Positions 17,573 to 27,037 of a stretch of 64,000 bases of DNA are shown one piece after another (the stretch's first letter is position 1; each line of letters begins with the position of its first letter). The notes under the pieces were generated by a model. It had not been told where the DNA came from and did no database searches. It saw nothing but the letters and a program-made list of their open reading frames with translations. Source of the stretch: Sphingobacterium bovistauri (lineage in GTDB: Bacteria > Bacteroidota > Bacteroidia > Sphingobacteriales > Sphingobacteriaceae); the NCBI RefSeq assembly GCF_020295405.1, contig NZ_JADEYP010000014.1, forward strand, positions 1 to 64,000, read 5' to 3'. Both the position numbers and the translations under genes were made by a program.

Positions 17573-19357
17573 ATGACAATAAGTAATCTGTACAAAAATA
17601 TACTACCATTTGTAAAACCCTACAAGAATCTCATATTTATCGCATTAGGATTGACTGTAATTGGTTCATTTGCAGCACAGATTAATGCCTTTGTGCTGAA
17701 ATATACAGTCGATAAAATAAGTGACTTATTAGTAAATAAGACGCCTCTTAATCAGGGGCTTCATATCGTTGGTATCATTTCGGCTATTTTACTGGGGAAG
17801 GAAATCATTTATTCGATAGTCCAATTTGGTCAGAAATTTTATGGTGAAAAGCTGAAAATCATGATTGCTCGCGACTTTTCACAAAGTATTGTGCAAAAAA
17901 TACTGACCTATAGAATGGCTTTTTATACGAATGAAGAGAATGAATCGGGTAAGCTTCAAACACGGATTGATGCAGGAATCAGCTCATTAACTAGATTAGT
18001 ACAAAATTTCTTTATCGATATATTACCACTCTTTACTACCGCTATAGTTGCATTGGTATTTATGTTTCTTGCCAACTTTTATGTAGGGTTGGTTGGGTTA
18101 ATTACAGTTCCTATTTATTTTTACATTTCGCAAAGGCAAGCTGCTCGGCTTTCTGGATTTAGACGAAATATGCGTTATTTCAGAGAGAACAAAAACAATC
18201 AAATAATTAATCTTATCGACTCTATCACGGTTATCAAATCATTCGTACGTGAAAAAGAAGAGGCTGCCCGTCATCAGCAAATACAGTACGATATGACGGA
18301 AAATCAAATGTCAACGCGTAAGACGAGCTATATTTTTGATAGTCTCAAAAGTTTTATTGAACAGATTGGTATTGTGCTTGTTATTATTTTGACTGCTTAT
18401 TTTGTGTTAGATGAGCAGATGACATTAGGCGCAATTATGTTTCATATTATGTTGTTTAATAATGTATCTGCACCTATAAGACAATTACATCGTATTTACG
18501 ACGAAGTTAATGATGCATTAATATATTCGGAGAGTTTTTTTGTTATTCTAAAAGCTGATGATCAAAAGGAGTCAACTGGAACCTATCGTCCTACACATAT
18601 AACAGGAGCTATTGAAATGCGCAACGTGAATTTTGAATACCCGAATGGGATATCTGCTTTGCATAATGTATCCATGAAAATCGAACCTAATCAAATTACG
18701 GCTTTAGTAGGTTTAAGTGGCGCTGGAAAAAGTACGGTTATAAATGTTTTAGATAAGTTTTACTATCCTTCATCAGGTCAAATATTTTTAGATGGAGTTG
18801 ATTTGAGTGAATACGATACACATTTTCTACGCGAAAATATTGGGTTGGTTTTGCAAAAGAATCATATTTTCAAAGGAACTATCGCTGATAATATTCGCTA
18901 TGGAAAGATTGATAGTTCTATTGATGAAGTAAAGAGAGCTGCTATGAAAGCTTATATACATGAGCAAATTATAGAATTGCCCAAAGGATACGATTCAGAG
19001 GCACATTTGCTTTCTGGCGGGCAGCAACAGCGAATTGCTATAGCACGAATGTTTTTGAAAAATCCACCTATAATTTTTTTGGATGAACCTACAGCCAATT
19101 TGGATGCCATTGCAACAGAGCAAATCAAAAACAGTCTTGATGCCATTAAAGTGGGAAGAACTGTAGTTATCGTTTCTCATTCCATCTCTCAAATTATTGA
19201 TGCATCTCATATTATTGTGATGGAAAAGGGGAGGGTTGTAGAAGATGGTACGCATGAAGATTTATACGATTTGAAAGGTGTTTATCATCGTATTTTCTCA
19301 GCTATGGCTAATAGCTTGAATCTTGATAAGATAACGAAAAGTATGCAAGATAATTAG
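17573..19357 (+). CDS. ABC exporter, fused permease and ATPase (MsbA/MdlB-like)
   Basis: An N-terminal six-span ABC membrane domain (about 10-315) is followed by an ATPase domain with Walker A GLSGAGKST, a Q-loop, the signature LSGGQQQRIAIARM, Walker B IIFLDEPTANLD and the switch histidine in VVIVSHS. The layout is that of homodimeric lipid or drug exporters, and the substrate cannot be told from the sequence. I prefer ATG 17573 (594 residues) to TTG 17558, although an AAAAAGGG at 17543-17550 is better spaced for the TTG. The gene end overlaps the convergent DUF4126 gene by 4 bp. Confidence 0.9.
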   Translation: MTISNLYKNILPFVKPYKNLIFIALGLTVIGSFAAQINAFVLKYTVDKISDLLVNKTPLNQGLHIVGIISAILLGKEIIYSIVQFGQKFYGEKLKIMIARDFSQSIVQKILTYRMAFYTNEENESGKLQTRIDAGISSLTRLVQNFFIDILPLFTTAIVALVFMFLANFYVGLVGLITVPIYFYISQRQAARLSGFRRNMRYFRENKNNQIINLIDSITVIKSFVREKEEAARHQQIQYDMTENQMSTRKTSYIFDSLKSFIEQIGIVLVIILTAYFVLDEQMTLGAIMFHIMLFNNVSAPIRQLHRIYDEVNDALIYSESFFVILKADDQKESTGTYRPTHITGAIEMRNVNFEYPNGISALHNVSMKIEPNQITALVGLSGAGKSTVINVLDKFYYPSSGQIFLDGVDLSEYDTHFLRENIGLVLQKNHIFKGTIADNIRYGKIDSSIDEVKRAAMKAYIHEQIIELPKGYDSEAHLLSGGQQQRIAIARMFLKNPPIIFLDEPTANLDAIATEQIKNSLDAIKVGRTVVIVSHSISQIIDASHIIVMEKGRVVEDGTHEDLYDLKGVYHRIFSAMANSLNLDKITKSMQDN

Positions 19358-19950
19358 GATTCAGAATTACTCGGTTTTGAAGAGTTTTTGTTCCATATTT
19401 TTCGACCAAAGCGAAAGAAATAGTAAAGTATAACAACCGTTATTATGGTAGCTAGTATTGGAAGAAAAACAGCTAGTACACTCATTAGTGTTGCGCCTGT
19501 GTTTTCTACTGTTGATACGACAGAATTTCCTAATCCACCAGTGCTTGTTGAAGAAGCTACACGTAATCCTGATAATGCGGTACTTATTGTTGCTGCAGTA
19601 CCCCCACCAGCTATAATGCCAAGACCCCATTTTAGTATTTCATTGCTTTCTGCAAATTGTGATGAGAATAAAACTGTCCCAGCTATTGCTGATAATGGAA
19701 TAGCTATTGAGTCCATTATATTATCAACGAAAGGAATATAATAAGCTAGTATTTCAAATAACATCGCCACACCTAATACAATAAGTGCTGGTAAAGATGC
19801 TAACCAAATCCAGTCTTCTTGCATTGGAATCCAATTGAAATAGGAGGCTAAGCTAACAAAAAATAAGGGTAAAAAAACGCGGAACCCAGTTGCGGAGGCT
19901 AATCCTATTCCAATAAAAACACTTAATAAATAAGAACCTATTTCTCCCAT
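19354..19950 (-). CDS. DUF4126 family membrane protein
   Basis: The 198-residue protein starts at ATG 19948-19950 (MGEIGSYLLSVFIGIGLA). I reject a longer frame from 20013 because its extra residues come from AT-rich leader sequence. It has about four to five membrane segments and the glycine-rich block GIIAGGGTAATISTALSG that marks DUF4126 proteins. A small polar C-terminus follows. The function is unknown. The coding end overlaps the convergent ABC exporter gene by 4 bp. Confidence 0.8.
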   Translation of the reverse strand: MGEIGSYLLSVFIGIGLASATGFRVFLPLFFVSLASYFNWIPMQEDWIWLASLPALIVLGVAMLFEILAYYIPFVDNIMDSIAIPLSAIAGTVLFSSQFAESNEILKWGLGIIAGGGTAATISTALSGLRVASSTSTGGLGNSVVSTVENTGATLMSVLAVFLPILATIITVVILYYFFRFGRKIWNKNSSKPSNSES

Positions 19951-19985
19951 GGTTTTGGATTTATACTTAAAAGTAAGATTCTTAA

Positions 19986-20030
19986 ATAAATAAAACAAAA
20001 AGAGTGAAAACAAAATAAAGTCTTCACTCT
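19986..20030 (-). terminator. Terminator after the FadL-like gene
   Basis: On the minus strand AGAGTGAA (20030-20023) and TTCACTCT (20008-20001) pair across a 14-base loop and are followed by TTTTTGTTTTATTT (down to about 19986). It sits 28 bp beyond the stop of the outer membrane protein gene, consistent with factor-independent termination. Confidence 0.65.
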
Positions 20031-20057
20031 CACTATATATCTTTAGTAAAAGGTCTA

Positions 20058-21617
20058 CTAAAACTTAGCACCTAATGTCAATACAGCGTTGGTTCTATTA
20101 TGTTTAATATCAGCTACAGGTTCGTAACTTCCATTGTCGTGCCAAAATTGACTTAGTGTATAAGGAGATGAGCTGTAAGAATTCACCTGATGTACTACTG
20201 CAAGATCCATATATATACTATTACTTAATTTGAATCCAAGCCCAGCACTTCCGCTCATATTTGAATCGTCAGCATATTGGTAAGGATTTCCAAAATAATT
20301 AAATCCAGCACGTGCGCTTATCATATTATTAAGTAGGTATTCTCCTCCTAGACGCACATTTAAAGCACCTTTCAACTCGTCTTTAATTATATTATTAATT
20401 TCAGTATATGAATTTAATCGAGTAGGATTATTATAACGAATGGTATTGTAAGTCAAGTACTCCATCTCCGCGCTGAAAAGTCCTCTGTTAAAGAATTTAG
20501 TAGCTCCTAAAGCAAATTTCCAAGGCGTGGTAAGACTATAATCTTGGTCGCTAGAGTACATGTCTGACTCGTAAGTATGAAAACTTGTTGTTGAATTTAT
20601 ATCTGGATAAAAGCTAACATCTGTAAAAGCATCAGTTCTTTCGGAGATACTTAACCATGTTGGTGTAGTCAATGTTAATCCAATATTCCAGTCTGTAGCA
20701 GGTTTAAATATCATACCTAATTTAAAATCTACTCCAGCTCCCTCGTTTGTCTGAGAATAATCATCTAATAAATGATAGCTTTTGTCACCAAATTTGATAT
20801 AATCAGCTGAATTAGGATTAGCAAAATCAGAGTCAGGATTATCTTTAGCTACGTCTTGCGCTAGCTTTGTAAAACCATTTTCTTCGAAAATTTTACTTTT
20901 CTCGTATTTGAAAAAGGATAAACCTAATGTAGCACCAATATAAAATGTATTATTGTAATTTCCGCCAATTGCTATGGCTGTATTACTGTGTGATCCTTTG
21001 GTCAATACATCATTTAGTTGATCTTTGTCGTAAAATTCTTCTGCTAATGGGAAATAACCTAGAGAGTTATCTTTGAATTTTTCAACTAGATATGAATCGT
21101 AAAAATCATTTCTAAAATCAATGTCAGCATCCATTAAATCTGTTAAATTGTTAACATAGGATGTTGCAGAATTAATTCCATTATAAATTAGTGAATTGTT
21201 GAAATCTTGCTTTTTGTTATAGCTTACCCCCATATTGAAGTTTTGCCAACCTGCATAATCACCAATTTGATTGTGGTTAGGAAAGTTAAATACCACGCCT
21301 ACCTGCCCAATTCCAAATTTCCCTTTGTTGCTAGATGAGTTAGTGCCTAAAAAGTCAGTTTTGTTGCCGTTTTGCAAATAATCAAATGTAATGGATATAT
21401 CGGATTGGCTAAAGAAACCCAATCCAGCAGGATTACCGTTAATAGAAGTAATATCGCCTCCGAGTGAAGTTTGAACATTTCCCATCCCTTTAATACGGGC
21501 AGATGCCGGGTTGTCATCTTTACTAAAAGTTACAGCATCATTGACAGATTGTGCATTCGCATATCCCCAGTAAAGGCTTGAAACAAAAATGGATAAAACT
21601 ATATTTTTAATTTTCAT
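20058..21617 (-). CDS. OmpP1/FadL-family outer membrane transport protein
   Basis: The 519-residue protein has a signal peptide cleaved near ANA-QSV (about 22). The mature start is typical of Bacteroidota FadL/TodX-like barrels: VNDAVTFSKDDNPASARIKGMGNVQTSLGGD and SINGNPAGL. The remainder is a beta-barrel with many aromatic-ended strands, finishing in NAVLTLGAKF. Members of this family carry hydrophobic compounds across the outer membrane, and the substrate here is unknown. It follows the Ser/Arg-rich lipoprotein gene on the same strand by 59 bp, with a hairpin between them. Confidence 0.85.
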   Translation of the reverse strand: MKIKNIVLSIFVSSLYWGYANAQSVNDAVTFSKDDNPASARIKGMGNVQTSLGGDITSINGNPAGLGFFSQSDISITFDYLQNGNKTDFLGTNSSSNKGKFGIGQVGVVFNFPNHNQIGDYAGWQNFNMGVSYNKKQDFNNSLIYNGINSATSYVNNLTDLMDADIDFRNDFYDSYLVEKFKDNSLGYFPLAEEFYDKDQLNDVLTKGSHSNTAIAIGGNYNNTFYIGATLGLSFFKYEKSKIFEENGFTKLAQDVAKDNPDSDFANPNSADYIKFGDKSYHLLDDYSQTNEGAGVDFKLGMIFKPATDWNIGLTLTTPTWLSISERTDAFTDVSFYPDINSTTSFHTYESDMYSSDQDYSLTTPWKFALGATKFFNRGLFSAEMEYLTYNTIRYNNPTRLNSYTEINNIIKDELKGALNVRLGGEYLLNNMISARAGFNYFGNPYQYADDSNMSGSAGLGFKLSNSIYMDLAVVHQVNSYSSSPYTLSQFWHDNGSYEPVADIKHNRTNAVLTLGAKF

Positions 21618-21641
21618 GTTATCTTAAATTGTTTTTATGTA

Positions 21642-21667
21642 AATGCCAGTCTAGAAAGACTGGCATT
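21642..21667 (-). terminator. 11-bp hairpin between the Ser/Arg-rich lipoprotein and FadL-like genes
   Basis: AATGCCAGTCT (21642-21652) and AGACTGGCATT (21657-21667) form a perfect stem with loop AGAA. On the minus strand it follows the stop of the lipoprotein gene by 10 bp. The downstream tract (TTACATAAAAAC) is not a good T-run, so termination is probably partial. Confidence 0.5.
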
Positions 21668-21676
21668 ATTAATATC

Positions 21677-22900
21677 TTAACGTCTTGAAGATCTGCCACT
21701 AGAACCTGAAGAACTTGACCCACTTGATGATGATCCACTTGATGAACCTCTTGATGATGATCCTGAAGAGCTTGATGGTGTATACGACGAGCCACTACTT
21801 CTAGATGAACTAGGAGGTGTGTATGATGAACCAGAATCTCTAGACGAACTAGATGGAGACGAATTTGTTGGTCTAACGCTTCTGTCCGAAGTAGTAGATC
21901 TTGTAGAAGAACGATCGGTAGTTGTAGGGCGAGATGATCTATCAGTACTCGGTGATACAGTTCTACCTTGGGTGCCTCTTTGTATTGTTTCTCTATCAGA
22001 AGAAACGCCTCTAGAAGATGTTCCTCTTTGAATGGATCCTCTATTTCCTGTAGAATTAGTTCTGTCACTCACACTGCGACTACTCGTGCCACGATTGATT
22101 GTACCGTTCTCTGTACGTGTAGAACTCCCACGACTTGATGATCTATCATTATTTCTTACTGCGGAACGTGTCCCTGTGACAATTCTGCCGCTAGCATCTC
22201 TACTTACACTACGTGAAACTGTATTTGCGGATCTTCGATCTGATGAACGACTACTTACACGTGAATCGTACATGCCTCGATTGTTTGAACGAACGGATGC
22301 GTAATTTGTACGTGGTCTATATCCATTTCCATAGCCTACGTTACCATAATTACCGTAATAAGGATGTCCCCAATGATTATAAAATGAATTATGTCCCCAG
22401 TAAGATCCGTAACGATAAGGATTGCCCCATCCAAATGAGTTGTAAGGATTTCCCCATCCCCAGTTATAGCCAAAATTTGAATATGGATAGCCCCAGCCAA
22501 AACCTAATGACCAGTTAGAGCCCCAACCCCAGTTTGACCATCCTAGCCCCATTCCTCCATAGCCGTAACCAAACCATGGATCAAAGAACGGATCATAATA
22601 TGTCATACCTGGTGTTGAATAATAAAAACGATTGATACGATTTGCATAAGTCAAATCTTCATAACCCTCTTCTTCATATTCTTCATCAGAATATTCGTCC
22701 GCGTAATATTGATTATTTTGCTGAGCATATTCTTCGTCAGAATAATAATAATCTGGACTTTGGTAAGGTTGGTCTACATTTGCTTGACGATTGTTATACA
22801 TATCATCTTTATAAGCAATTTGTCTACCTGTCGAACACGAGCTAATAGCTACTGCTATTGCTACGGTCAAACTTCCTGTAAGTAATCTATTCGCTTTCAT
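21677..22900 (-). CDS. Low-complexity lipoprotein: acidic, aromatic/Gly and Ser/Arg-rich blocks
   Basis: The 407-residue protein has a lipoprotein signal (AISSC, Cys22). An acidic Asp/Glu/Tyr-rich block follows (about 45-85), then a Gly/Trp/Tyr/Asn/Phe-rich block (about 95-195), then a long Ser/Arg/Thr-rich tail ending SSGRSSRR. The basic tail and acidic head have opposite charges. No enzymatic domain is visible. Related proteins occur in Bacteroidota but I know of no assigned function; a surface or envelope structural role is a guess. The repetitive AGC/CGT-like codons keep other frames open, which explains the extra reading frames here. Confidence 0.65.
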   Translation of the reverse strand: MKANRLLTGSLTVAIAVAISSCSTGRQIAYKDDMYNNRQANVDQPYQSPDYYYSDEEYAQQNNQYYADEYSDEEYEEEGYEDLTYANRINRFYYSTPGMTYYDPFFDPWFGYGYGGMGLGWSNWGWGSNWSLGFGWGYPYSNFGYNWGWGNPYNSFGWGNPYRYGSYWGHNSFYNHWGHPYYGNYGNVGYGNGYRPRTNYASVRSNNRGMYDSRVSSRSSDRRSANTVSRSVSRDASGRIVTGTRSAVRNNDRSSSRGSSTRTENGTINRGTSSRSVSDRTNSTGNRGSIQRGTSSRGVSSDRETIQRGTQGRTVSPSTDRSSRPTTTDRSSTRSTTSDRSVRPTNSSPSSSSRDSGSSYTPPSSSRSSGSSYTPSSSSGSSSRGSSSGSSSSGSSSSGSSGRSSRR

Positions 22901-23072
22901 AATATCTTTATCACTTGTTGTTGTGGAAAATCCAACGTCTTTTTATTATCTTAGACGCGAATTTTAGCAAAGGTTTAATACCCCTTATCAAAAATAGAAA
23001 TAAATATTTACAGGAAGGAAATATATACATTTTAAGTATGTTTTTTCTGATTAACAAGGTGATATAAATAAA

Positions 23073-24545
23073 ATGAGCAAAGGAATAACAAGTCGTAGTG
23101 AAGACTATTCACAATGGTATAATGATCTAGTTATCAAGGCGGATTTGGCAGAGAATTCTGCGGTAAGAGGTTGTATGGTGATTAAGCCTTATGGTTATGC
23201 TATTTGGGAGCGTATGCAAGCTATTTTGGATAAGCGTTTCAAAGAAACTGGACATAGTAATGCGTATTTTCCTTTGTTTATCCCCAAATCATTTTTCTCT
23301 AAGGAAGCTTCGCACGTAGAAGGATTCGCGAAAGAGTGTGCTGTGGTAACACATTATCGTCTTAAAGATGATGGTACTGGTAATATCATTGTGGATGAAG
23401 ATGCTAAATTGGAAGAAGAATTAATCGTTCGTCCGACTTCCGAAACTATTATTTGGAATACATATAGAGGATGGATAGAATCATACCGTGACTTACCTAT
23501 TTTGGTCAATCAATGGGCGAATGTGGTGCGTTGGGAGATGCGTACACGTTTATTTTTGCGTACAGCAGAATTTTTGTGGCAAGAAGGCCATACGGCACAT
23601 GCTACATCTGAAGAGGCAATTGCAGAAACAGAACAAATGATAAATGTGTATGCCGAATTTGCAGAAAATACTTTAGCAGTGCCAGTTATTCGTGGTCGTA
23701 AAACAGAATCAGAGCGATTTGCGGGTGCGTTAGATACCTATACTATTGAAGCATTGATGCAAGATGGTAAAGCGTTGCAGGCAGGTACTTCTCATTTCTT
23801 AGGTCAAAATTTTGCGAAAGCTTTTGATGTTAAATTCACTTCAAAAGAAGGTAAGCAAGAGCATGTATGGGCTACTTCTTGGGGTGTCTCTACCCGTTTG
23901 ATGGGCGCTTTGATTATGGCTCACTCGGATGATCAAGGTTTGGTGTTACCACCTAAATTAGCTCCAATTCAAGTGGTAATTGTACCAATTTTCAAATCGG
24001 AGGAAGAAAAAGCTAACATTGATGCTTTTGTCAATAGTTTGAATGCTGAATTGAAAGCTCAAGATGTTTCAATAAAATATGATGACCGCGATACGCAACG
24101 TCCAGGATTTAAATTTGCAGAATGGGAATTGAAAGGTGTTCCTTTACGTGTAGCTATTGGTGCGCGTGATATGCAAAATGGGACAGTGGAATTGGCACGT
24201 CGTGATACGCAAACCAAGGAAACTGTTGCACAGGAAGGATTGGGAAGTCATATTGTTGCGTTATTAGATGAAATTCAAGATAATATATTCCAAAAAGCAT
24301 TGAATTTCCGTGATTCACATATTACAGAAGTAAATTCGTACGAAGAATTCAAGGATGTGTTAGAAAACAAAGGTGGTTTTGTTTCTTGTCACTGGGATGG
24401 TACGCCTGAAACAGAGAAACGTGTGAAAGAAGAAACAAAAGCGACTACTCGTTGTATTCCGTTGGACTTCGAAGAAGAAGATGGAGTTTGTATCTTCACG
24501 GGTAAACCTTCTAAGAAACGCGTTCTATTCGCAAAATCGTATTAA
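23073..24545 (+). CDS. proS: Proline--tRNA ligase
   Basis: The 490-residue class II synthetase is of the shorter archaeal/eukaryotic-like type common in Bacteroidota. It shows motif 2 around [26 protein letters not shown] (about 151-176), [13 protein letters not shown], a motif 3 region in [26 protein letters not shown], the anticodon-binding domain from about 300, and the C-terminal zinc-binding-like domain ending VLFAKSY. It attaches proline to tRNA-Pro. It is a single-gene unit with a strong terminator 25 bp after the stop. Confidence 0.97.
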   Translation: MSKGITSRSEDYSQWYNDLVIKADLAENSAVRGCMVIKPYGYAIWERMQAILDKRFKETGHSNAYFPLFIPKSFFSKEASHVEGFAKECAVVTHYRLKDDGTGNIIVDEDAKLEEELIVRPTSETIIWNTYRGWIESYRDLPILVNQWANVVRWEMRTRLFLRTAEFLWQEGHTAHATSEEAIAETEQMINVYAEFAENTLAVPVIRGRKTESERFAGALDTYTIEALMQDGKALQAGTSHFLGQNFAKAFDVKFTSKEGKQEHVWATSWGVSTRLMGALIMAHSDDQGLVLPPKLAPIQVVIVPIFKSEEEKANIDAFVNSLNAELKAQDVSIKYDDRDTQRPGFKFAEWELKGVPLRVAIGARDMQNGTVELARRDTQTKETVAQEGLGSHIVALLDEIQDNIFQKALNFRDSHITEVNSYEEFKDVLENKGGFVSCHWDGTPETEKRVKEETKATTRCIPLDFEEEDGVCIFTGKPSKKRVLFAKSY

Positions 24546-24567
24546 TAGTACATACATATTATTTGAG

Positions 24568-24598
24568 AAGCGCAAAGATTATTCTTTGCGCTTTTTGT
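24568..24598 (+). terminator. Factor-independent terminator of proS
   Basis: AAGCGCAAAG (24568-24577) pairs with CTTTGCGCTT (24584-24593) across a 6-base loop and is followed by a T-run, giving a classic terminator 23 bp after the proS stop. Confidence 0.9.
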
Positions 24599-24611
24599 TT
24601 AAATTAGCTAG

Positions 24612-25385
24612 ATGAGAATATTGATTTTAGGATGCGGTTGGGTAGGGGAAGAGATTGCAAAGTATTATATCGATAAAGGTTTTGAAGTGTATGCGACTTG
24701 TACTTCGGAGGAGAAAAAGAATTACCTTAATTTATTAGGTTTGCATGTTGCAATAGTAGATTTTGATAAGGAGAATTCTATATTAGAATTTCCTACTACT
24801 TTTAATTACGTGCTGAATAGTATTCCTGCAAGCTCTAAAAATTCAGTCGATGAAATCTCCAACCGATTTGCGCATGTAAGTAATTACCTTAAAAATATTA
24901 CATATCAAAGGCAACTCTACTTGAGTTCCATAGGAATCTATCCCGATAAGGATGGCATTTTTACAGAAGACTTTGCAGATGATTTAAATGAAAGATTATT
25001 TGTTGCAGAGCAGAAAATTACTTTTAAAAACACTCATATTTATCGTTTAGGAGGATTATTTGGTAACAACCGAATTTTTGCGAAATATTTTGAAAATAGG
25101 ATTTGTTCAACAGGTGATCAACTTGCTAACTTTATCCATGTGGACGATGTGGTAGAATTGATTGTACAAGGATTTGAAACAGATCTTAATCATCCAATTT
25201 ATAATCTCGTAGCGCCTGAACACCCGCCGAAGAAAGAGGTAATTCTAGCTTCAGCTCAAAAATATAATTTTCAATTGCCTTCAGATTTTCAACCAGAACA
25301 TTCTTTTCAAAAAATGGTTGATGGTTCGAAAATTATTAAAGAGCTTAATTATAGTTTTAAGTATATTTCTCCTTTGGATTTTTAA
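24612..25385 (+). CDS. NAD(P)-binding SDR-like epimerase/dehydratase family protein
   Basis: The 257-residue protein opens with the Rossmann motif MRILILGCGWVGEEIA (Gly at 7, 9 and 12). It has extended-SDR features: the LYLSSIGIYPD segment with a YP-x-x-K-like tyrosine region near 118-124, HIYRLGGLFG near 147-156, and FIHVDDVVELIV near 175-186. It resembles the YeeZ-like nucleoside-diphosphate-sugar epimerase group. The substrate is unknown. It lies upstream of the broken DUF1835 gene on the same strand, 10 bp apart. Confidence 0.8.
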   Translation: MRILILGCGWVGEEIAKYYIDKGFEVYATCTSEEKKNYLNLLGLHVAIVDFDKENSILEFPTTFNYVLNSIPASSKNSVDEISNRFAHVSNYLKNITYQRQLYLSSIGIYPDKDGIFTEDFADDLNERLFVAEQKITFKNTHIYRLGGLFGNNRIFAKYFENRICSTGDQLANFIHVDDVVELIVQGFETDLNHPIYNLVAPEHPPKKEVILASAQKYNFQLPSDFQPEHSFQKMVDGSKIIKELNYSFKYISPLDF

Positions 25386-25395
25386 ACCTAAACCA

Positions 25396-26223
25396 ATGAA
25401 AAAAGAATATCATATCATCTATGGAGAACAAGCAAAAGCTGTGTTTTAACAAAGTCAGATTGTTGATTTTTCTAATTCAAATATTGAGTTAATCACATTA
25501 ATGGATAATTTGAATGAAGGAAAATTGTATGATCTAAAAACCTTGAAAGGAATTGAGGATCGTGTAAAATGGTTTGAGGATTTCTACGGTGAAGATATTT
25601 GGAGTGACCTAAGAAAGAAAAATGTAAAAGACTGTAAATTGTTATTGGAAAGAATTCAACAGCATGATCGAGTATTTATTTGGTTGGGAAATGATGCTAG
25701 TGAATATGTATGGAAATGTGCAGTTGTTGATTTTTTGAAAGATTTAAACGTAGATATTTATAGTATTGATTGGCAAAATGTATTTGGATATAATGTTCGT
25801 GGACAAGAAATAAATTTAGGCTACTTAAGCATTTGTAATCCAGAAAATGCATTTGTTGCAGGTCAAAATTTTAGAGTGTTAGCCAAAAATGAAAAGCAGA
25901 ATCTAATTGATGAATGGAATAGAATATTAATTAATAATACTGATTTGAGGAATTTAAATAATGGAACTTTGGAAGAGGGAGATATTAGTTTTTTTGATGA
26001 AATGCTAATTAATAGATGTAATAATGAGTTTCAAGCTGGTCCTCGAGTTGTTGGATTCACTTTAGCGGATATGTATTTTAAATTTAAAAGTGGAGGTATT
26101 GGTGATTTCTTTCTGTTTGAGCGACTTGAGCAATTGGCTGAAATGGGAAAATTAGAGATAGCTGAATTAGTTTATCGTAAGCCAGATGCTGCGAACTGGT
26201 TTAAAGTAAGATTCAATAATTAA
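25396..26223 (+). pseudogene. DUF1835-type protein interrupted by an in-frame stop codon
   Basis: ATG 25396 opens MKKEYHIIYGEQAKAVF, the kind of start seen in DUF1835 proteins. Codon 18 (25447-25449) is TAA, and the same frame then stays open to 26223, giving about 275 codons in all. An internal ATG at 25501 could restart a 240-residue protein. That product keeps the region with VFIWLGNDASEYVW (near 59-72) and the helical C-terminus, but lacks the first strand and loop of the N-terminal domain. One base change at the TAA would restore the full frame. It is therefore a recent pseudogene, a sequencing error, or a truncated but translated gene. The next gene starts 1 bp after its stop. Confidence 0.7.
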
Positions 26224-26224
26224 T

Positions 26225-27007
26225 ATGTCAGATTTTAATCTTAAAGAATTTTTAGACAGTAAGGTTGACGAATACAATCAACCGAATTTTATAGCGAACG
26301 ATCCGATTTGTATTCCGCATCTATTTACGAAAAAGCAGGATATAGAAATCATGGGTTTTATAGCTTCTATTTTGGCTTGGGGACAGCGAAAAACTATTAT
26401 CAATAAGTGTAGAGAACTGATTGAGCGCATGGACGGTTCACCTCATGAATTTATTATGAATCATCAAGAGGAGGATTTGAAGGCTTTGTTGGGATTTAAG
26501 CATCGTACATTTAATGATACGGACTTGCTCTATTTTGTTGAATTCTTTCGCTATCACTATACTCGTTTTGATTCTTTGGAAGATGCTTTTTTGATCGGAC
26601 AGGAAAAGTTGAAACCAAAAGAAATTTCGATTGAAAAATCATTAAATGAATTTAAGCAGTATTTCTTTTCGTTGCCTGATTTCCCTTTACGTACTAGGAA
26701 ACATGTTAGTTCGCCAGTACAAAAATCTACTTGTAAGCGTCTAAATATGTTTTTACGGTGGATGGTTCGTGTAGATAATAGGGGAGTTGATTTTGGTATT
26801 TGGAATCGAATATCAGCATCACAATTGATCTGCCCATGTGATGTGCATGTGGAACGTGTAGCGCGAAAATTTCATTTAATTACTTTAGACAAATTAACTT
26901 GGAAAGCTGCTGTAGAATTAACTGGTAATTTGTTACTTTTAGATAAAAATGACCCTGTCAAATACGATTTTGCGCTATTTGGTTTAGGAGTAGAACGAGA
27001 AATGTAA
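26225..27007 (+). CDS. TIGR02757/DUF2400 family protein
   Basis: The 260-residue protein matches in my recollection the Bacteroidota TIGR02757 family. Marker blocks are PICIPHLF (about 27-34), GFIASILAWGQRKTII (about 44-59), FLRWMVR and a C-terminal CPCDVHVERVARKF segment followed by helical sequence. Related to helix-hairpin DNA-glycosylase-like folds, it has no proven function that I can name. It lies 1 bp after the DUF1835 frame, so the two are translated from one transcript. The stop codon is inside the start of a terminator stem. Confidence 0.8.
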   Translation: MSDFNLKEFLDSKVDEYNQPNFIANDPICIPHLFTKKQDIEIMGFIASILAWGQRKTIINKCRELIERMDGSPHEFIMNHQEEDLKALLGFKHRTFNDTDLLYFVEFFRYHYTRFDSLEDAFLIGQEKLKPKEISIEKSLNEFKQYFFSLPDFPLRTRKHVSSPVQKSTCKRLNMFLRWMVRVDNRGVDFGIWNRISASQLICPCDVHVERVARKFHLITLDKLTWKAAVELTGNLLLLDKNDPVKYDFALFGLGVEREM

Positions 27008-27035
27008 AAGGCTTTATTAATTTTAAAGCCTTTTT
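27006..27035. terminator. Terminator between convergent genes
   Basis: AAAAGGCTTTA (27006-27016) pairs with TAAAGCCTTTT (27024-27034), with a T-run on the plus strand and an A-run start that gives a T-run on the minus strand. It serves the TIGR02757 gene and may also end the convergent GNAT-gap transcript. Confidence 0.85.
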
Positions 27036-27037
27036 AG

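Noticed and set aside
21619..22068. 149-codon open frame on the minus strand overlapping the Ser/Arg-rich lipoprotein gene
   Set aside because: It is the same repetitive DNA read in another frame. It is a His/Leu/Val-biased product with no signal or domain, and the main frame has a signal peptide and lipobox.
21677..22140. CRISPR-like or tandem repeat array
   Set aside because: The repetition is codon-level Ser/Arg coding sequence without regular spacers. No cas genes or true arrays appear anywhere in the window.
22989..22996. TATTTTTG on the minus strand as a promoter for the Ser/Arg-rich lipoprotein gene
   Set aside because: The -7 box matches but no -33 box is found at 18-20 bp, and it lies about 90 bp from the start codon.
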